DNA of 49,132 bases from Thermoplasmata archaeon (GTDB lineage: Archaea > Thermoplasmatota > Thermoplasmata > Thermoplasmatales > Thermoplasmataceae). The stretch spans positions 1 to 49,132 of the forward strand of contig JAKAAT010000005.1 in NCBI GenBank assembly GCA_021802205.1, written 5' to 3'. A program made the translations under genes and the position numbers. Position 1 is the stretch's first letter. Each line of letters starts with the position of its first letter. This document shows, one piece after another, positions 33,136 to 41,620 of this stretch. The notes under the pieces were generated by a model. It saw only the letters and a list, made by a program, of their open reading frames with translations. It did not search any database and was not told the DNA's origin.

Positions 33136-33978
33136 ATGTTGTTGGACGGAAAAATAGTTGCAAATGAAAAAATGTTAAAGATCAGGTCAGAAATTGAAGC
33201 CATAAAAGATAAATATAAGATCACACCGAAACTTCAGTTGATTCAGATCGGAAATGATCCTGCCAGTACTATCTACGCCAATTCAAAAATTAAACGTGGA
33301 GATAAGCTTGGAGTAGAGGTTGAATTAAAAAATTTCGCTTCAATAGATCAGAAAAGTCTTATAGACTATGTCAAATCATGCAACGGAAGAGATGATATAT
33401 ACGGAATAATGATAGAATCACCCTTACCCCCCGGGCTGAATTTTTATAATACAGTTAATAATATAAGCTTTTACAAGGATTCAGATGGGATGACCCCGTA
33501 TAATCAGGGAAATCTAGCCATGAAAAATGAAATGATTGCTCCGGCAACAGCCAGGGCAGTAATAGATATAATTGAATATTATAAAGTCCCGGGTAACACT
33601 GTTTGTATAATTAACAGGTCTCCGGTAGTCGGGCGTCCACTTTCAATGCTGCTTCTCAACAGGGATTATACAGTAACACTATGTCATAGCAAAACTCCGG
33701 ATATCAGAAAAATTTCAAGAGAAAGCGATATAGTAGTTGTTGCCGTGGGGGTTTCCGGATTTCTTGATAATGATTATGTTAAACCTGATTCTACTGTAAT
33801 AGATGTTGGAATTAACTACTCCGGGAAAAAAATTACTGGTGATGCTAATTTTTCTGTACTGGAAAAATATATAGAGAATATCACTCCCGTTCCAGGCGGT
33901 ATTGGCATAGTTACAGCAACAGATATATTTGAAAATTTTCTCAACGGATTGAAATACCAGCTTGAAAATAAAAAATGA
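33136..33978 (+). CDS. folD: bifunctional methylene-THF dehydrogenase/cyclohydrolase FolD
   Basis: FolD interconverts methylene-, methenyl- and formyl-tetrahydrofolate. The catalytic Tyr47-x-x-x-Lys51 (YANSK) is present, as is Asp in KDSDGMTPYN and the NADP block INRSPVVGRPLSMLLL. The usual VQLPLP reads IESPLP, so the Gln tied to cyclohydrolase activity is Glu94. PVPGGVGPMT reads PVPGGIGIVT. Length is 280 aa. The ATG at 33136 suits the TATA-like tttaagata about 24-26 nt upstream; an in-frame GTG at 33127 is the alternative. Confidence 0.92.
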   Translation: MLLDGKIVANEKMLKIRSEIEAIKDKYKITPKLQLIQIGNDPASTIYANSKIKRGDKLGVEVELKNFASIDQKSLIDYVKSCNGRDDIYGIMIESPLPPGLNFYNTVNNISFYKDSDGMTPYNQGNLAMKNEMIAPATARAVIDIIEYYKVPGNTVCIINRSPVVGRPLSMLLLNRDYTVTLCHSKTPDIRKISRESDIVVVAVGVSGFLDNDYVKPDSTVIDVGINYSGKKITGDANFSVLEKYIENITPVPGGIGIVTATDIFENFLNGLKYQLENKK

Positions 33979-34022
33979 TTCATTAAACAAACGTTTATAT
34001 CTGAGTCTTTATTTCTTTTTTT

Positions 34023-34292
34023 ATGTATGATATTGAACACGCCCTTGATCATTTTATTTACTCTAAATTTATAAATACAGTTAACAGTATATACATTTTA
34101 AAGGGATTTTATGACATATATATTAACGATTCAGTATATTCTGGCATAAATATGTTAACAGTCAATAATGGAACCCTTAAAATATATAGTATAGATTCGG
34201 TGGTATTTTCAATAAATTATACAGATGTGTGCTGTATCACTGTTTACAAAGATTACCAAAAACTGAATTTTAGAATTAAACCAAGACAGTAG
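34023..34292 (+). CDS. small protein of unknown function
   Basis: This 89-aa protein is rich in Tyr, Ile, Asn and Asp, with alternating hydrophobic residues suggesting a mostly beta fold after an N-terminal helix. No motif is recognised. A TATA-like gtttatatc about 28 nt upstream supports expression. It converges on the HEPN-like gene with only 4 nt between stops. Confidence 0.5.
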   Translation: MYDIEHALDHFIYSKFINTVNSIYILKGFYDIYINDSVYSGINMLTVNNGTLKIYSIDSVVFSINYTDVCCITVYKDYQKLNFRIKPRQ

Positions 34293-34296
34293 ATTA

Positions 34297-35088
34297 TCAG
34301 TAATTCCTTCTGCTTGTGGAGCCATGGTATTTTTTCTGAGCACGTATTTTATCAGAACTATGTGTAACCTCGTTTCTTGGAATTTTCCCGGGCTCTATTT
34401 CCGATAATAGTTTGGCTGCAGCTGATGCTGCTATTTCAACACTTTTAGAAACAGGATAAAGATCCCATTCATTTTCTCCATGTGCAAGCAGATTTCGTAT
34501 GTTCAGTGATAGCCGGAACATGAGACCTGTTGGTCGATCCACGAATTTAGTTGCCCAGCGTAATAATGAATTTTCTGAACCTGGAAACGGTTCGCCATTG
34601 ACATATATATCAGTTCTTCCCAGGCCTTTCAGTCTTATATATAGTTTGAGCCTTCTATAATCATAATTCTCCAGAATTATGTCATCATTTCCATATTTTG
34701 ATATCTTAATTCTATTTCCAAGCCATCTGGAATATGCACAGCGCATTCCCATTTCTAGCAAAAGGTATAGGTCAAGTGTTGCCAATTCATTGAATCTTCC
34801 AAGATTTATAAGATCTATAGTATCTTTACGTAGCTTTTCCAGTTTAGGTGGAAGTCTGCCTTCGTATTCCATAGAATCAACTATCATTTCTGGAATATTC
34901 GCAAGAAAAAATCCCAGACAATTGTCTTTTGTACATTTTAATTCTGGTTCAACCTTTTTATTATTATAAATTATATTATTATCTGTGCAGGTAATCCTTT
35001 GAAGTGAAGCGTTGATCATAGTTCTGTCATAACTCTCCGGATACTGAAAGAAATCAAAGACCTCTTCCATAATATATTCTGAATACAT
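34297..35088 (-). CDS. HEPN-like domain protein, possible RNase
   Basis: This 263-aa protein is mostly helical. The C-terminal region contains IRNLLAHGE, in which Arg198 and His203 form the Rx4-6H motif of HEPN ribonucleases. The preceding helix pair (LDLYLLLEMGMRCAYSRWL at about 105-123) is also HEPN-like, with a beta-rich insert between (about 125-170). N-terminal Cys pairs are few. HEPN proteins act as toxins, RNA-maturation enzymes or defence effectors. No MNT nucleotidyltransferase partner adjoins it. The start has a TATA-like element about 26 nt upstream. The assignment is by motif only. Confidence 0.5.
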   Translation of the reverse strand: MYSEYIMEEVFDFFQYPESYDRTMINASLQRITCTDNNIIYNNKKVEPELKCTKDNCLGFFLANIPEMIVDSMEYEGRLPPKLEKLRKDTIDLINLGRFNELATLDLYLLLEMGMRCAYSRWLGNRIKISKYGNDDIILENYDYRRLKLYIRLKGLGRTDIYVNGEPFPGSENSLLRWATKFVDRPTGLMFRLSLNIRNLLAHGENEWDLYPVSKSVEIAASAAAKLLSEIEPGKIPRNEVTHSSDKIRAQKKYHGSTSRRNY

Positions 35089-35180
35089 AATTGTTCTATA
35101 CTTTTCTCCTATTTTATTCTAACCACTAAAGCTGAATTGTACTTTAAATTCGCATTTATTAAATACAAATTAACATCCAA

Positions 35181-35218
35181 GGTGGTAAGTTACATGCATT
35201 AGCGTGGGAAGGTAGTCA
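35181..35218 (+). repeat. IS605/TnpB right-end scar next to hddA
   Basis: The block ggtggtaagttacatgcatt, then agcgtgggaaggtagtca, aligns with the copies at 32921-32967 (reverse) and 36821-36865. In frame it gives Val-Val-Ser-Tyr-Met-His-stop, a decayed Ala-Gly-Ser ending. It ends 4 nt before the stop codon of hddA and is in the same orientation as the copy upstream of gmhA. Confidence 0.55.
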
Positions 35219-35222
35219 AAGT

Positions 35223-36191
35223 TCATTCAGAGAAATAAATTATCCTGGAACCCTCGAAATCAAAATCAAAATCTATACTGCGGAGACCAAGGTCATTGAG
35301 TTTCCTTTTTTTCCAGCTATCTGTAATGAATACCAGGAATCCTCCACCCCCGGCACCTATAAGATTACCACCGTAGGCTCCCAGTTCCAGTGCCCTGGAA
35401 TAATAATCATCGATGGTTGGTGTGGATATTTTCTCATACAGTGATTTCTTGCAGAACCAGTTCTGGTTCAGTGTTTTTCCAAGTTTTTCAATATCCATAT
35501 CAAATAAATAATGGTAAAAATCCTGCGAATAACCCTTCATCTTTTCATATTCATCCAGATGCGATGATATTTCCTTTCTTATATTCTGGTGGAGCTCACC
35601 TGAGTTATGGTCTATTCCTGTATAGAGCAAGACCATATTCTCCTTTAACTTTTCCAGCTTGTCATGATCAAGGGTAACCGGATTTACATACACGGAATCG
35701 TTCTCATTGAATTTCAGCATGTTGATGCCACCGAAGGAAGCCATGTACTGGTCCTGCATTCCCCCAGGTTCTCTCAGTATATTTCTTTCTATTTCAATTG
35801 CTTCTTCAGCGAGTTTTTCCCTGCTTGCAAATTCAGATTTATATGCATGTAAGGCATTGAGCAATCCAACAAGGAATGTGGAGCTTGAACCAAGTCCGGT
35901 TCCCGTTGAGGGTATATCTGAAACGCTTAGTATCTCAATTCCGCCATCAATATCCAGCAATTTCATGGCCTCCCTAACACTGGGATGCTTAATTTCATCC
36001 ACTGTATCAACTATCTCTGTCTTTGAATATGATACCCTGATTTTATGGTCGAATTTCTTATTTACAATTATATATATGTACTTGTTTATGGCAGCGGAAA
36101 CAAGCAGGCCACCGTATTTCCTGTAATATTCCGGTATATCTGTGCTGCCCCCAACCAGACCTATGCGCAATGGGGTCTTTGTTATGATCAT
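35223..36191 (-). CDS. hddA: GHMP kinase, D-glycero-D-manno-heptose 7-phosphate kinase type
   Basis: This 322-aa GHMP-family sugar kinase opens with TKTPLRIGLVGGSTDIPEYY, the N-terminal form shared by HddA-like kinases. The ATP-binding loop is STGTGLGSSSTFLVGLLNAL (about 95-114). EPGGMQDQYMASFGG and the C-terminal GAGGGGFLVF are also present. It would phosphorylate heptose 7-phosphate at C1. The upstream neighbour gmhA makes that heptose phosphate, which supports the call. A TATA-like ttataaatattt at about 36205-36216 suggests its own promoter as well. GmhB and a nucleotidyltransferase are not seen here. Confidence 0.85.
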   Translation of the reverse strand: MIITKTPLRIGLVGGSTDIPEYYRKYGGLLVSAAINKYIYIIVNKKFDHKIRVSYSKTEIVDTVDEIKHPSVREAMKLLDIDGGIEILSVSDIPSTGTGLGSSSTFLVGLLNALHAYKSEFASREKLAEEAIEIERNILREPGGMQDQYMASFGGINMLKFNENDSVYVNPVTLDHDKLEKLKENMVLLYTGIDHNSGELHQNIRKEISSHLDEYEKMKGYSQDFYHYLFDMDIEKLGKTLNQNWFCKKSLYEKISTPTIDDYYSRALELGAYGGNLIGAGGGGFLVFITDSWKKRKLNDLGLRSIDFDFDFEGSRIIYFSE

Positions 36192-36230
36192 AGCAGGATA
36201 ATGGAAATATTTATAAAAAATTATCCTTAG

Positions 36231-36779
36231 TCAGTACTTTTCATCGATCAATGCACATATCATATGTATTGCAGTTATGTGCACTTCCTGTATTACGGAT
36301 GTGGTATCTGTATCTGCATGGAAAACCTCTCTGCATATTCCATTAAGTTTTCCTCCTGTTTTACCGGTGAAACCCAGTGTGTAGGCACCTATTTTATTTG
36401 CATCCTCAAGAGCAAGGATAACATTCTCTGAATTTCCTGATGTGCTTATCCCAACGACGTAGTCATTGCTGTTGCACAGTGCCCTTACCTGCCTTGAAAA
36501 TATTTCCCTGTATGAATAATCATTCCCTATTGCTGTTAATGCCGATGTATTTGTTGTCAGTGCCAGTGCTGGCAGTGGTTTCCGTTCCTTGGTAAAATGG
36601 CCAGTGAGTTCAGCAACGAAATGCTGCGAATCGGCGGCAGAACCTCCATTGCCGAATACTATCAGTTTTCCATTTCTATTAAAAGAATTTACAATTCCAT
36701 CTGCTATTCTCCGTATCTGATTATCATCTATATTTTTCCTGGCAGTAATTCCTTCCTGTTTGTAGGCTTCAAGATCCAT
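36231..36779 (-). CDS. gmhA: sedoheptulose 7-phosphate isomerase (GmhA)
   Basis: GmhA converts sedoheptulose 7-phosphate to D-glycero-D-manno-heptose 7-phosphate. The SIS-fold block VFGNGGSAADSQHFVAELTGHF is diagnostic, followed by TSALTAIGNDYSYREIFSRQV and GISTSGNSENV. The C-terminal VIQEVHITAIHMIC carries the metal/active-site Glu and His residues. Length 182 aa fits. The ATG at 36779 is chosen: a TATA-like catatattta (36801-36812, minus strand) lies upstream, while the longer frame from 36875 is just the complement of a transposon-end scar. hddA follows after 39 nt. Confidence 0.92.
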   Translation of the reverse strand: MDLEAYKQEGITARKNIDDNQIRRIADGIVNSFNRNGKLIVFGNGGSAADSQHFVAELTGHFTKERKPLPALALTTNTSALTAIGNDYSYREIFSRQVRALCNSNDYVVGISTSGNSENVILALEDANKIGAYTLGFTGKTGGKLNGICREVFHADTDTTSVIQEVHITAIHMICALIDEKY

Positions 36780-36800
36780 TATCAGTAAATAATAAAATAT

Positions 36801-36812
36801 TCTTAAATATAT
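36801..36812 (-). promoter_or_regulatory. TATA-like box of gmhA
   Basis: On the minus strand catatatttaag lies about 26 nt before the ATG at 36779. The transposon-end scar begins 9 nt further upstream (36821), so the insertion abuts the core promoter. Confidence 0.45.
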
Positions 36813-36820
36813 GTTTTTAA

Positions 36821-36865
36821 CCTGAAAGTGGGAAGCCCCGTGCGTTAGCTTGGAGAGGATGTCAC
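36821..36865 (+). repeat. IS605/TnpB right-end scar upstream of gmhA
   Basis: This well-kept copy reads cctgaaagtgggaagccccg, then tgcgttagcttggagaggatgtcac. In frame it is Leu-Lys-Val-Gly-Ser-Pro-Val-Arg-stop, a TnpB C-terminal ending. It has the same orientation as the copy at 35181-35218, about 1.6 kb away on the other side of gmhA-hddA. Confidence 0.7.
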
Positions 36866-36999
36866 TTGATTTCAAAACATTAAAAATTAATTATTGAATT
36901 ATTAATACATTTTCTAAAATATTAATATTAGCTCACACAGGTAGTCTGACAACTTATAAATTTAGAAAAAATTTAATTATATGATGCCATAACCTACTA

Positions 37000-37563
37000 A
37001 TGTCTTACATATTATTTCCGAAACATATAGAGTTAAAGGATAATAAGAGTATATATATAGACAAAGAAACAGTAAAAGATGAAGAATCCTTTTCCTTATT
37101 AATTCCGGAAAGTAAGTCAGATATGATACTTCAATTTTTGAAAACCCACAGGGGTTTTGCAAACGCAACCCCCAGCTTCGATCACGGTGAAGATTATGGG
37201 ATTTCTAGAATATTGAAGGCTCCATGGGAATTACACATCAGGATATATAATGAATCCTATTTTTCAGGTTATTCACGAATACAGGCACATATAGAAATAG
37301 CAAGAAAGTATCTTCAGCATTTAAACTTCGCCTATGTTCAGCCTGTTATTTATGAGCCATTCAGATTTTATAAATCTATATTTGATGAATTTATACTTGC
37401 ATATAGAACAAGATATATGGTTGAGAATATACAGGATAATTACTGGTTCAGACTTATGAATCCTGAACTGCTTATTCCATGGTCACCTGTTGCACTATTG
37501 AAGACTACTGCTGGAATGGTATCTGATAAATTGAAGGAATATTTTACAAAAGAAAGAATGTAA
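37000..37563 (+). CDS. conserved-looking protein of unknown function
   Basis: This 187-aa soluble protein is rich in aromatic residues (YILF, WELHIRIYNESYFSGYSRIQAHIEIARKYL region). The first 60 residues look beta-rich and the rest mixed. No catalytic motif is recognised. The start has a TATA-like atttaattat about 26 nt upstream. It is transcribed on its own, between gmhA (divergent) and the CLC channel gene. Confidence 0.6.
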   Translation: MSYILFPKHIELKDNKSIYIDKETVKDEESFSLLIPESKSDMILQFLKTHRGFANATPSFDHGEDYGISRILKAPWELHIRIYNESYFSGYSRIQAHIEIARKYLQHLNFAYVQPVIYEPFRFYKSIFDEFILAYRTRYMVENIQDNYWFRLMNPELLIPWSPVALLKTTAGMVSDKLKEYFTKERM

Positions 37564-37731
37564 TACGTCTTACTGTTTGAGGATTAACCCAATGTTTATA
37601 TAAATGGTTTCTATCTCAAACCGATATGTGGAAATTCATGCCATTCAACAGCAGCGGTATGCGTATTGTTTTCATAATATTAAATTATAAAAATCATAAA
37701 ATTTTATCTTGCATGAAGGTGCATCTGTAAG

Positions 37732-39495
37732 ATGAATCTTAAACTCTCATCATTACCATATTTCCAGAGGTGGTTTATAGTTGGGGCTATAATAGGTATC
37801 GTTGCAGGTGCCGGAGCCCTGGCATTCTATTATGCAATAAGGCTCTTTGAAATCATATTTTTCACCCATGTTGTGGGCATGCCAATACCCAGACCGCTGG
37901 GAGAGGGAGGGTCTACTGTATATCATTTTTTTGCACTGCGTTATTATCTTATCCCCGTAGTTGTTGCTGCCGGCGGCCTTCTGAGCGGTATAATAGTTTA
38001 TACATTTGATCCCTCATCAGAGGGTCACGGTACCGATGCTGCAATAAGGGCCTTTCATAATAATCACGGGAAGATAAAAAGGAGAACGCCGCTTGTAAAG
38101 ACAATAGCATCCGCAATTACTATAGGTTCAGGTGGAAGTGCAGGGAGAGAGGGTCCCACTGCCCTGATTGCCGCAGGTATAGGATCATTTCTTGCCGATG
38201 TACTGGGACTCAGTCCCAAAGACCGGAGAATAGCCGTGGCAGTCGGAATCGGTGCAGGAATCGGAACAATATTCAAGGCACCAATAGGTGGAGCAGTTCT
38301 CGGCGCAGAAATACTGTATAGACGTGATTTTGAATCAGAGGTAATATTTCCATCACTGGTTGCATCATCCATAGGTTATTCCATATTTGCCTCTGTGGTC
38401 GGATTTGAACCCATATTCGGTGACTATATTGAGACATTTAGTGTATTTAGATTGCCATTTTATGCTGTTCTGGGGCTTGTTGCCGGTGTAATGGCTATAC
38501 TTTACATTAAAACATTTTATGGCATCAGGAATGTATTCAAGAAATGGCATGTGCCGAATCATATAAAACCTATGATAGGAGGTGCTGTTGTGGGTATTAT
38601 CGCCCTTCTATTTCCGGAAATACTGGGAACCGGATATGGCTGGGTCGAAATCCTTGAGCTTGGAAAATTCAATGAACTTGTGACATTTGGACTACCTATA
38701 CTTCTTATACTGATCCTGTTGCCATTTGTCAAAATTATAGCAACATCATTTACTGTATCATCCGGTGGGAGTGGAGGCGTTTTTGCCCCGGGAATATTCA
38801 TCGGTGCATCCATTGGTGCCCTTTTTGGTGTTTTCTTTCACTTTCTAGTGCCGGGTATTGTACCGGAGGTGGCACCATTTGTCATAATAGGCATGTTATC
38901 TTTCTTCGGTGCAGCAGGAAAGGTTCCTCTGGCGGTGATACTCATGGTCGTCGAAATGACAGGAAGTCTCCAGCTTCTTCCAGGTGCAATGCTGGCAGTT
39001 TCAATTGCATACATTGCTTCAGGAACAAAGTATACTATATATGAATCACAGGTAGAGCAGAGACGGGATTCCCCTGCAAATATGGGAGAATACCATACTC
39101 CGCTTCTTCTGGAAATGAAGGTTTCCAGTTTAAAGATAAGAAACGACATATACGCAGACCTCTATTACACCATATACAGGGCTGACAATATAATGAAGGA
39201 CAATGATCTTCTTTCACTTCCGGTAGTTTATCATGACAAGCTTATGGGTGCTGTATATTTGTACGATATTGATAATAAATCATACGGTTATGTAAAGGAT
39301 TACTATAAGCCTGGAATTTCCTATATAAAACTAGACAATAGCGCAGAGAACGCATGGGAGCTAATGATGAAAAACAGAACAAAATGGTGTGCGGTCGTTG
39401 ATGATGGTAAATTTATTGGTATTATTACACTTGAATCAATACTTGACAAGTATGAGGAAAATGTAAAGGTTATACGAATCGGAGACAGCGAATAA
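37732..39495 (+). CDS. CLC-family chloride channel/antiporter with CBS pair
   Basis: This 587-aa CLC protein moves chloride through the cytoplasmic membrane, as a channel or as a 2Cl-/H+ antiporter. The gating motif GSAGREGP is present with the external gate Glu140. The second half contains SSGGSGGVFAPGIFIGASIG, the GxFxP filter motif. The first GSGIP motif is replaced by SEGHGTDAA, as in several prokaryotic CLCs. A C-terminal cytoplasmic region (about 455-580) looks like a pair of CBS domains that bind adenine nucleotides. In an acidophile it could help balance charge or resist acid, which is inference. Confidence 0.92.
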   Translation: MNLKLSSLPYFQRWFIVGAIIGIVAGAGALAFYYAIRLFEIIFFTHVVGMPIPRPLGEGGSTVYHFFALRYYLIPVVVAAGGLLSGIIVYTFDPSSEGHGTDAAIRAFHNNHGKIKRRTPLVKTIASAITIGSGGSAGREGPTALIAAGIGSFLADVLGLSPKDRRIAVAVGIGAGIGTIFKAPIGGAVLGAEILYRRDFESEVIFPSLVASSIGYSIFASVVGFEPIFGDYIETFSVFRLPFYAVLGLVAGVMAILYIKTFYGIRNVFKKWHVPNHIKPMIGGAVVGIIALLFPEILGTGYGWVEILELGKFNELVTFGLPILLILILLPFVKIIATSFTVSSGGSGGVFAPGIFIGASIGALFGVFFHFLVPGIVPEVAPFVIIGMLSFFGAAGKVPLAVILMVVEMTGSLQLLPGAMLAVSIAYIASGTKYTIYESQVEQRRDSPANMGEYHTPLLLEMKVSSLKIRNDIYADLYYTIYRADNIMKDNDLLSLPVVYHDKLMGAVYLYDIDNKSYGYVKDYYKPGISYIKLDNSAENAWELMMKNRTKWCAVVDDGKFIGIITLESILDKYEENVKVIRIGDSE

Positions 39496-39537
39496 TGTAT
39501 AAATTTTTGACCAAAATATAAATAATATGATTGAAAT

Positions 39538-40215
39538 ATGGAATACATGAAGATAAAGATGCCAGAGCTGAAACATTTGTTCCTGTTATCTTTTATAATA
39601 GAGCTTGCAGGATTTGCCATAATATCCTCACTGCCTATTCACGATCCTGCTCTTTATCAGAGCTTTAAATCTGAGGATAATGCAATTGTATCCCAATCAT
39701 TTTTCCCCATGTGGCTGAGCATATTCCCCCATAATCTTTTAATAGCATCCATAGAGTTCATACCAATTATCGGAATCCTTATGTTTCTATTCTCTATAGG
39801 TTCTACAGCATCCGTTATAGCTGTGGAGGGTACTGCAGATCATATAAATGGTTTTGCAATATTTGCAACACTCATGCTTTTACCACATTCATGGCTGGAA
39901 CTCCCAGCATATGCGGTAGCCGTGAGCTCCGGGACCTATCTTCTGTACTATCTTATAAAGGGAAAATTGAGAGATAATTATAAAAAAATTATTTATATGT
40001 ACATTTTCATAGTTGTAGAGCTCGCATTTGCCGGAGCCATAGAAACATCAGAAATCCTGCTGGAGGAATCTGCACATCCCCTGAATGCATTTTATATGTG
40101 GATACCGGCAGTATTTATAATTGCATTCCTCATATGGCTATACAGGCATATAAACACTGGAGAATACGGGCATAAGCAAAAGGAATATGATGAATATGAT
40201 TTTAACCAATTTTAA
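39538..40215 (+). CDS. SpoIIM-like (stage II sporulation protein M) membrane protein
   Basis: This 225-aa membrane protein matches the SpoIIM/DUF95 pattern. It has a first helix, then FPHNLLIASIEFIPIIGILMF (HN motif), then ATLMLLPHSWLELPAYAVAVSSG (the Pro-His-x-x-x-Glu-x-Pro region). About five to six hydrophobic segments and an acidic C-terminus with Lys/Glu/Asp follow. Its role outside sporulating bacteria is unknown. It follows the CLC gene by 42 nt but has its own TATA-like aatataaataat about 26 nt upstream. Confidence 0.75.
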   Translation: MEYMKIKMPELKHLFLLSFIIELAGFAIISSLPIHDPALYQSFKSEDNAIVSQSFFPMWLSIFPHNLLIASIEFIPIIGILMFLFSIGSTASVIAVEGTADHINGFAIFATLMLLPHSWLELPAYAVAVSSGTYLLYYLIKGKLRDNYKKIIYMYIFIVVELAFAGAIETSEILLEESAHPLNAFYMWIPAVFIIAFLIWLYRHINTGEYGHKQKEYDEYDFNQF

Positions 40216-40229
40216 ATATATATAAAATA
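40213..40229 (+). promoter_or_regulatory. TATA-like box of the prephenate dehydratase gene
   Basis: The AT-rich stretch aaatatatataaaatat starts about 27 nt before the TTG at 40240 and overlaps the 3' end of the SpoIIM-like gene region. It supports a leaderless mRNA beginning at a TTG codon. Confidence 0.4.
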
Positions 40230-40239
40230 TACCCGTGTA

Positions 40240-41046
40240 TTGAAAGTAGGATATTTTGGCGAACCTGGAGCATACAGCAATATAGCTGCTATGCAAATGA
40301 TACAGGGCGATTACGTTCCCCTAGAATCAGTGCGTGCCGTTTTTGATGCCCTGAGCAATAAGGAAATAGATGCCGGTGTGGTTCCCATAGAAAATTCCAT
40401 TGAGGGTTCCGTAAATCAAACATATGACTTTCTTTTTAAAAGCAATTTTTCAATAGTTAAGGAACATTATTTAAGAGTAGAACACTGCCTTATAGCCAAA
40501 CAGGGAGTGCAGCTAGGCGATATAAAATACGTACTTTCCCACCCTCAGGCCCTATCCCAGTGCTCGGAGTTTATTTACAAACATGGTATAAAGCCGGTAA
40601 GTGAATATGACACTGCAGGAAGTGTTAAAATTGTAAAGAATTACAATAAAAATACATATGCTGCTATAGCCAGTGAACTTGCGGCCAGAATAAATAATAT
40701 GGAAATAATTGTTAAAAACATAGAAAATACACATAATAACTATACACGATTTTTTCTTATATCAGAGAATCCTGTTCTGCCCGCGGGACATTCCAAGATT
40801 TCACTGGCATTTTCAATTGTTAACAGGATAGGTGGCCTTTATAATATACTGAAAGTGTTCAATGATGATAATATAAATATGACCAAAATAGAATCACGGC
40901 CAATTCAGTACAATCCTTTCAATTATCTATTTTTCATAGATATAGAAAAGAATGATCGATCTGATCATGCAATTTCACTGATCCGTAAAATGACTACCCA
41001 GTTCAGGGTACTGGGCACATACGAATCAGCACCGGTTCCAGAATAA
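40240..41046 (+). CDS. pheA: prephenate dehydratase with ACT domain
   Basis: The enzyme makes phenylpyruvate for phenylalanine synthesis. The N-terminal type II periplasmic-binding-like fold starts KVGYFGEPGAYSNIAAM, with VPIENSIEGSVNQTYDFL and the catalytic Thr-Arg-Phe in NNYTRFFLI. The C-terminal ACT domain includes IGGLYNILKVF and KIESRPIQYNPFNYLFFID, the ESRP motif that binds phenylalanine for feedback inhibition. No chorismate mutase is fused. Length 268 aa fits. The start appears to be TTG, since no ATG or GTG lies at the conserved N-terminus. Confidence 0.95.
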   Translation: MKVGYFGEPGAYSNIAAMQMIQGDYVPLESVRAVFDALSNKEIDAGVVPIENSIEGSVNQTYDFLFKSNFSIVKEHYLRVEHCLIAKQGVQLGDIKYVLSHPQALSQCSEFIYKHGIKPVSEYDTAGSVKIVKNYNKNTYAAIASELAARINNMEIIVKNIENTHNNYTRFFLISENPVLPAGHSKISLAFSIVNRIGGLYNILKVFNDDNINMTKIESRPIQYNPFNYLFFIDIEKNDRSDHAISLIRKMTTQFRVLGTYESAPVPE

Positions 41047-41166
41047 TTGAATCACTTAATGGTGTAGTGTTTCAATTTTATAGAATTAACTATCCAAATG
41101 CCACTAAAAACACCTCAATTTTTATTTCTATATAAACATTTATTTACAATGTATTAATCTAAATTT

Positions 41167-41619
41167 ATGTTAACCTTTGAAGATTCCTTTGAGGTAAAGA
41201 CCACGCCGGAAAAATCATATAATCAGGTAGCTGACCTGGAAGAGCTGGTAAAACTGGTGCCCGATCTTATAAGCCACGAAAAAATAAGCGACACTGAAAT
41301 GAAACTGACAGCTAAGGCAGGAGTATCATTTATAAAAGGTAAATTTGATTTAGTTCTTGATGTAACCGAAAGTGAGGCTAACAAAATGATTACGTTAAAG
41401 GGCAGAGGCAACGGTTCAGGCGCGTCTGTAGATTTTACCCTTAATTTCCAGTTTACGGGGGAAAATGATCAGACAAAAGTTCAGTGGAAGGCTGAAATGA
41501 ACATTGTGGGAACTGCTGCCAGCATGGGTGCAAGGATGATGAAAAGTGCAGCGCAAAAATATATTACCAAGCTTGTTGCTAGCTATAAGAAAGCACTTGA
41601 AGAAGAACAGGTGGAATAA
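41167..41619 (+). CDS. CoxG-like SRPBCC-fold protein
   Basis: This 150-aa protein resembles the CoxG/SRPBCC superfamily. It has an N-terminal FEVKTTPEKSYNQVADLEELVKLVPDL, the central GKFDLVLDVTESEANKMITLKGRG pattern, a strand-rich middle, and a long C-terminal helix. CoxG recruits aerobic CO dehydrogenase to the membrane in bacteria, but homologues are widespread and no CO-dehydrogenase genes adjoin it here. Lipid or small-ligand binding is possible. The next gene starts 1 nt after its stop, so they are one operon. Confidence 0.82.
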   Translation: MLTFEDSFEVKTTPEKSYNQVADLEELVKLVPDLISHEKISDTEMKLTAKAGVSFIKGKFDLVLDVTESEANKMITLKGRGNGSGASVDFTLNFQFTGENDQTKVQWKAEMNIVGTAASMGARMMKSAAQKYITKLVASYKKALEEEQVE

Positions 41620-41620
41620 T

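Noticed and set aside
36780-36875. N-terminal extension of gmhA to 36875
   Set aside because: The added residues are just the reverse complement of the transposon-end scar, and the TATA-like box lies between it and the ATG at 36779.
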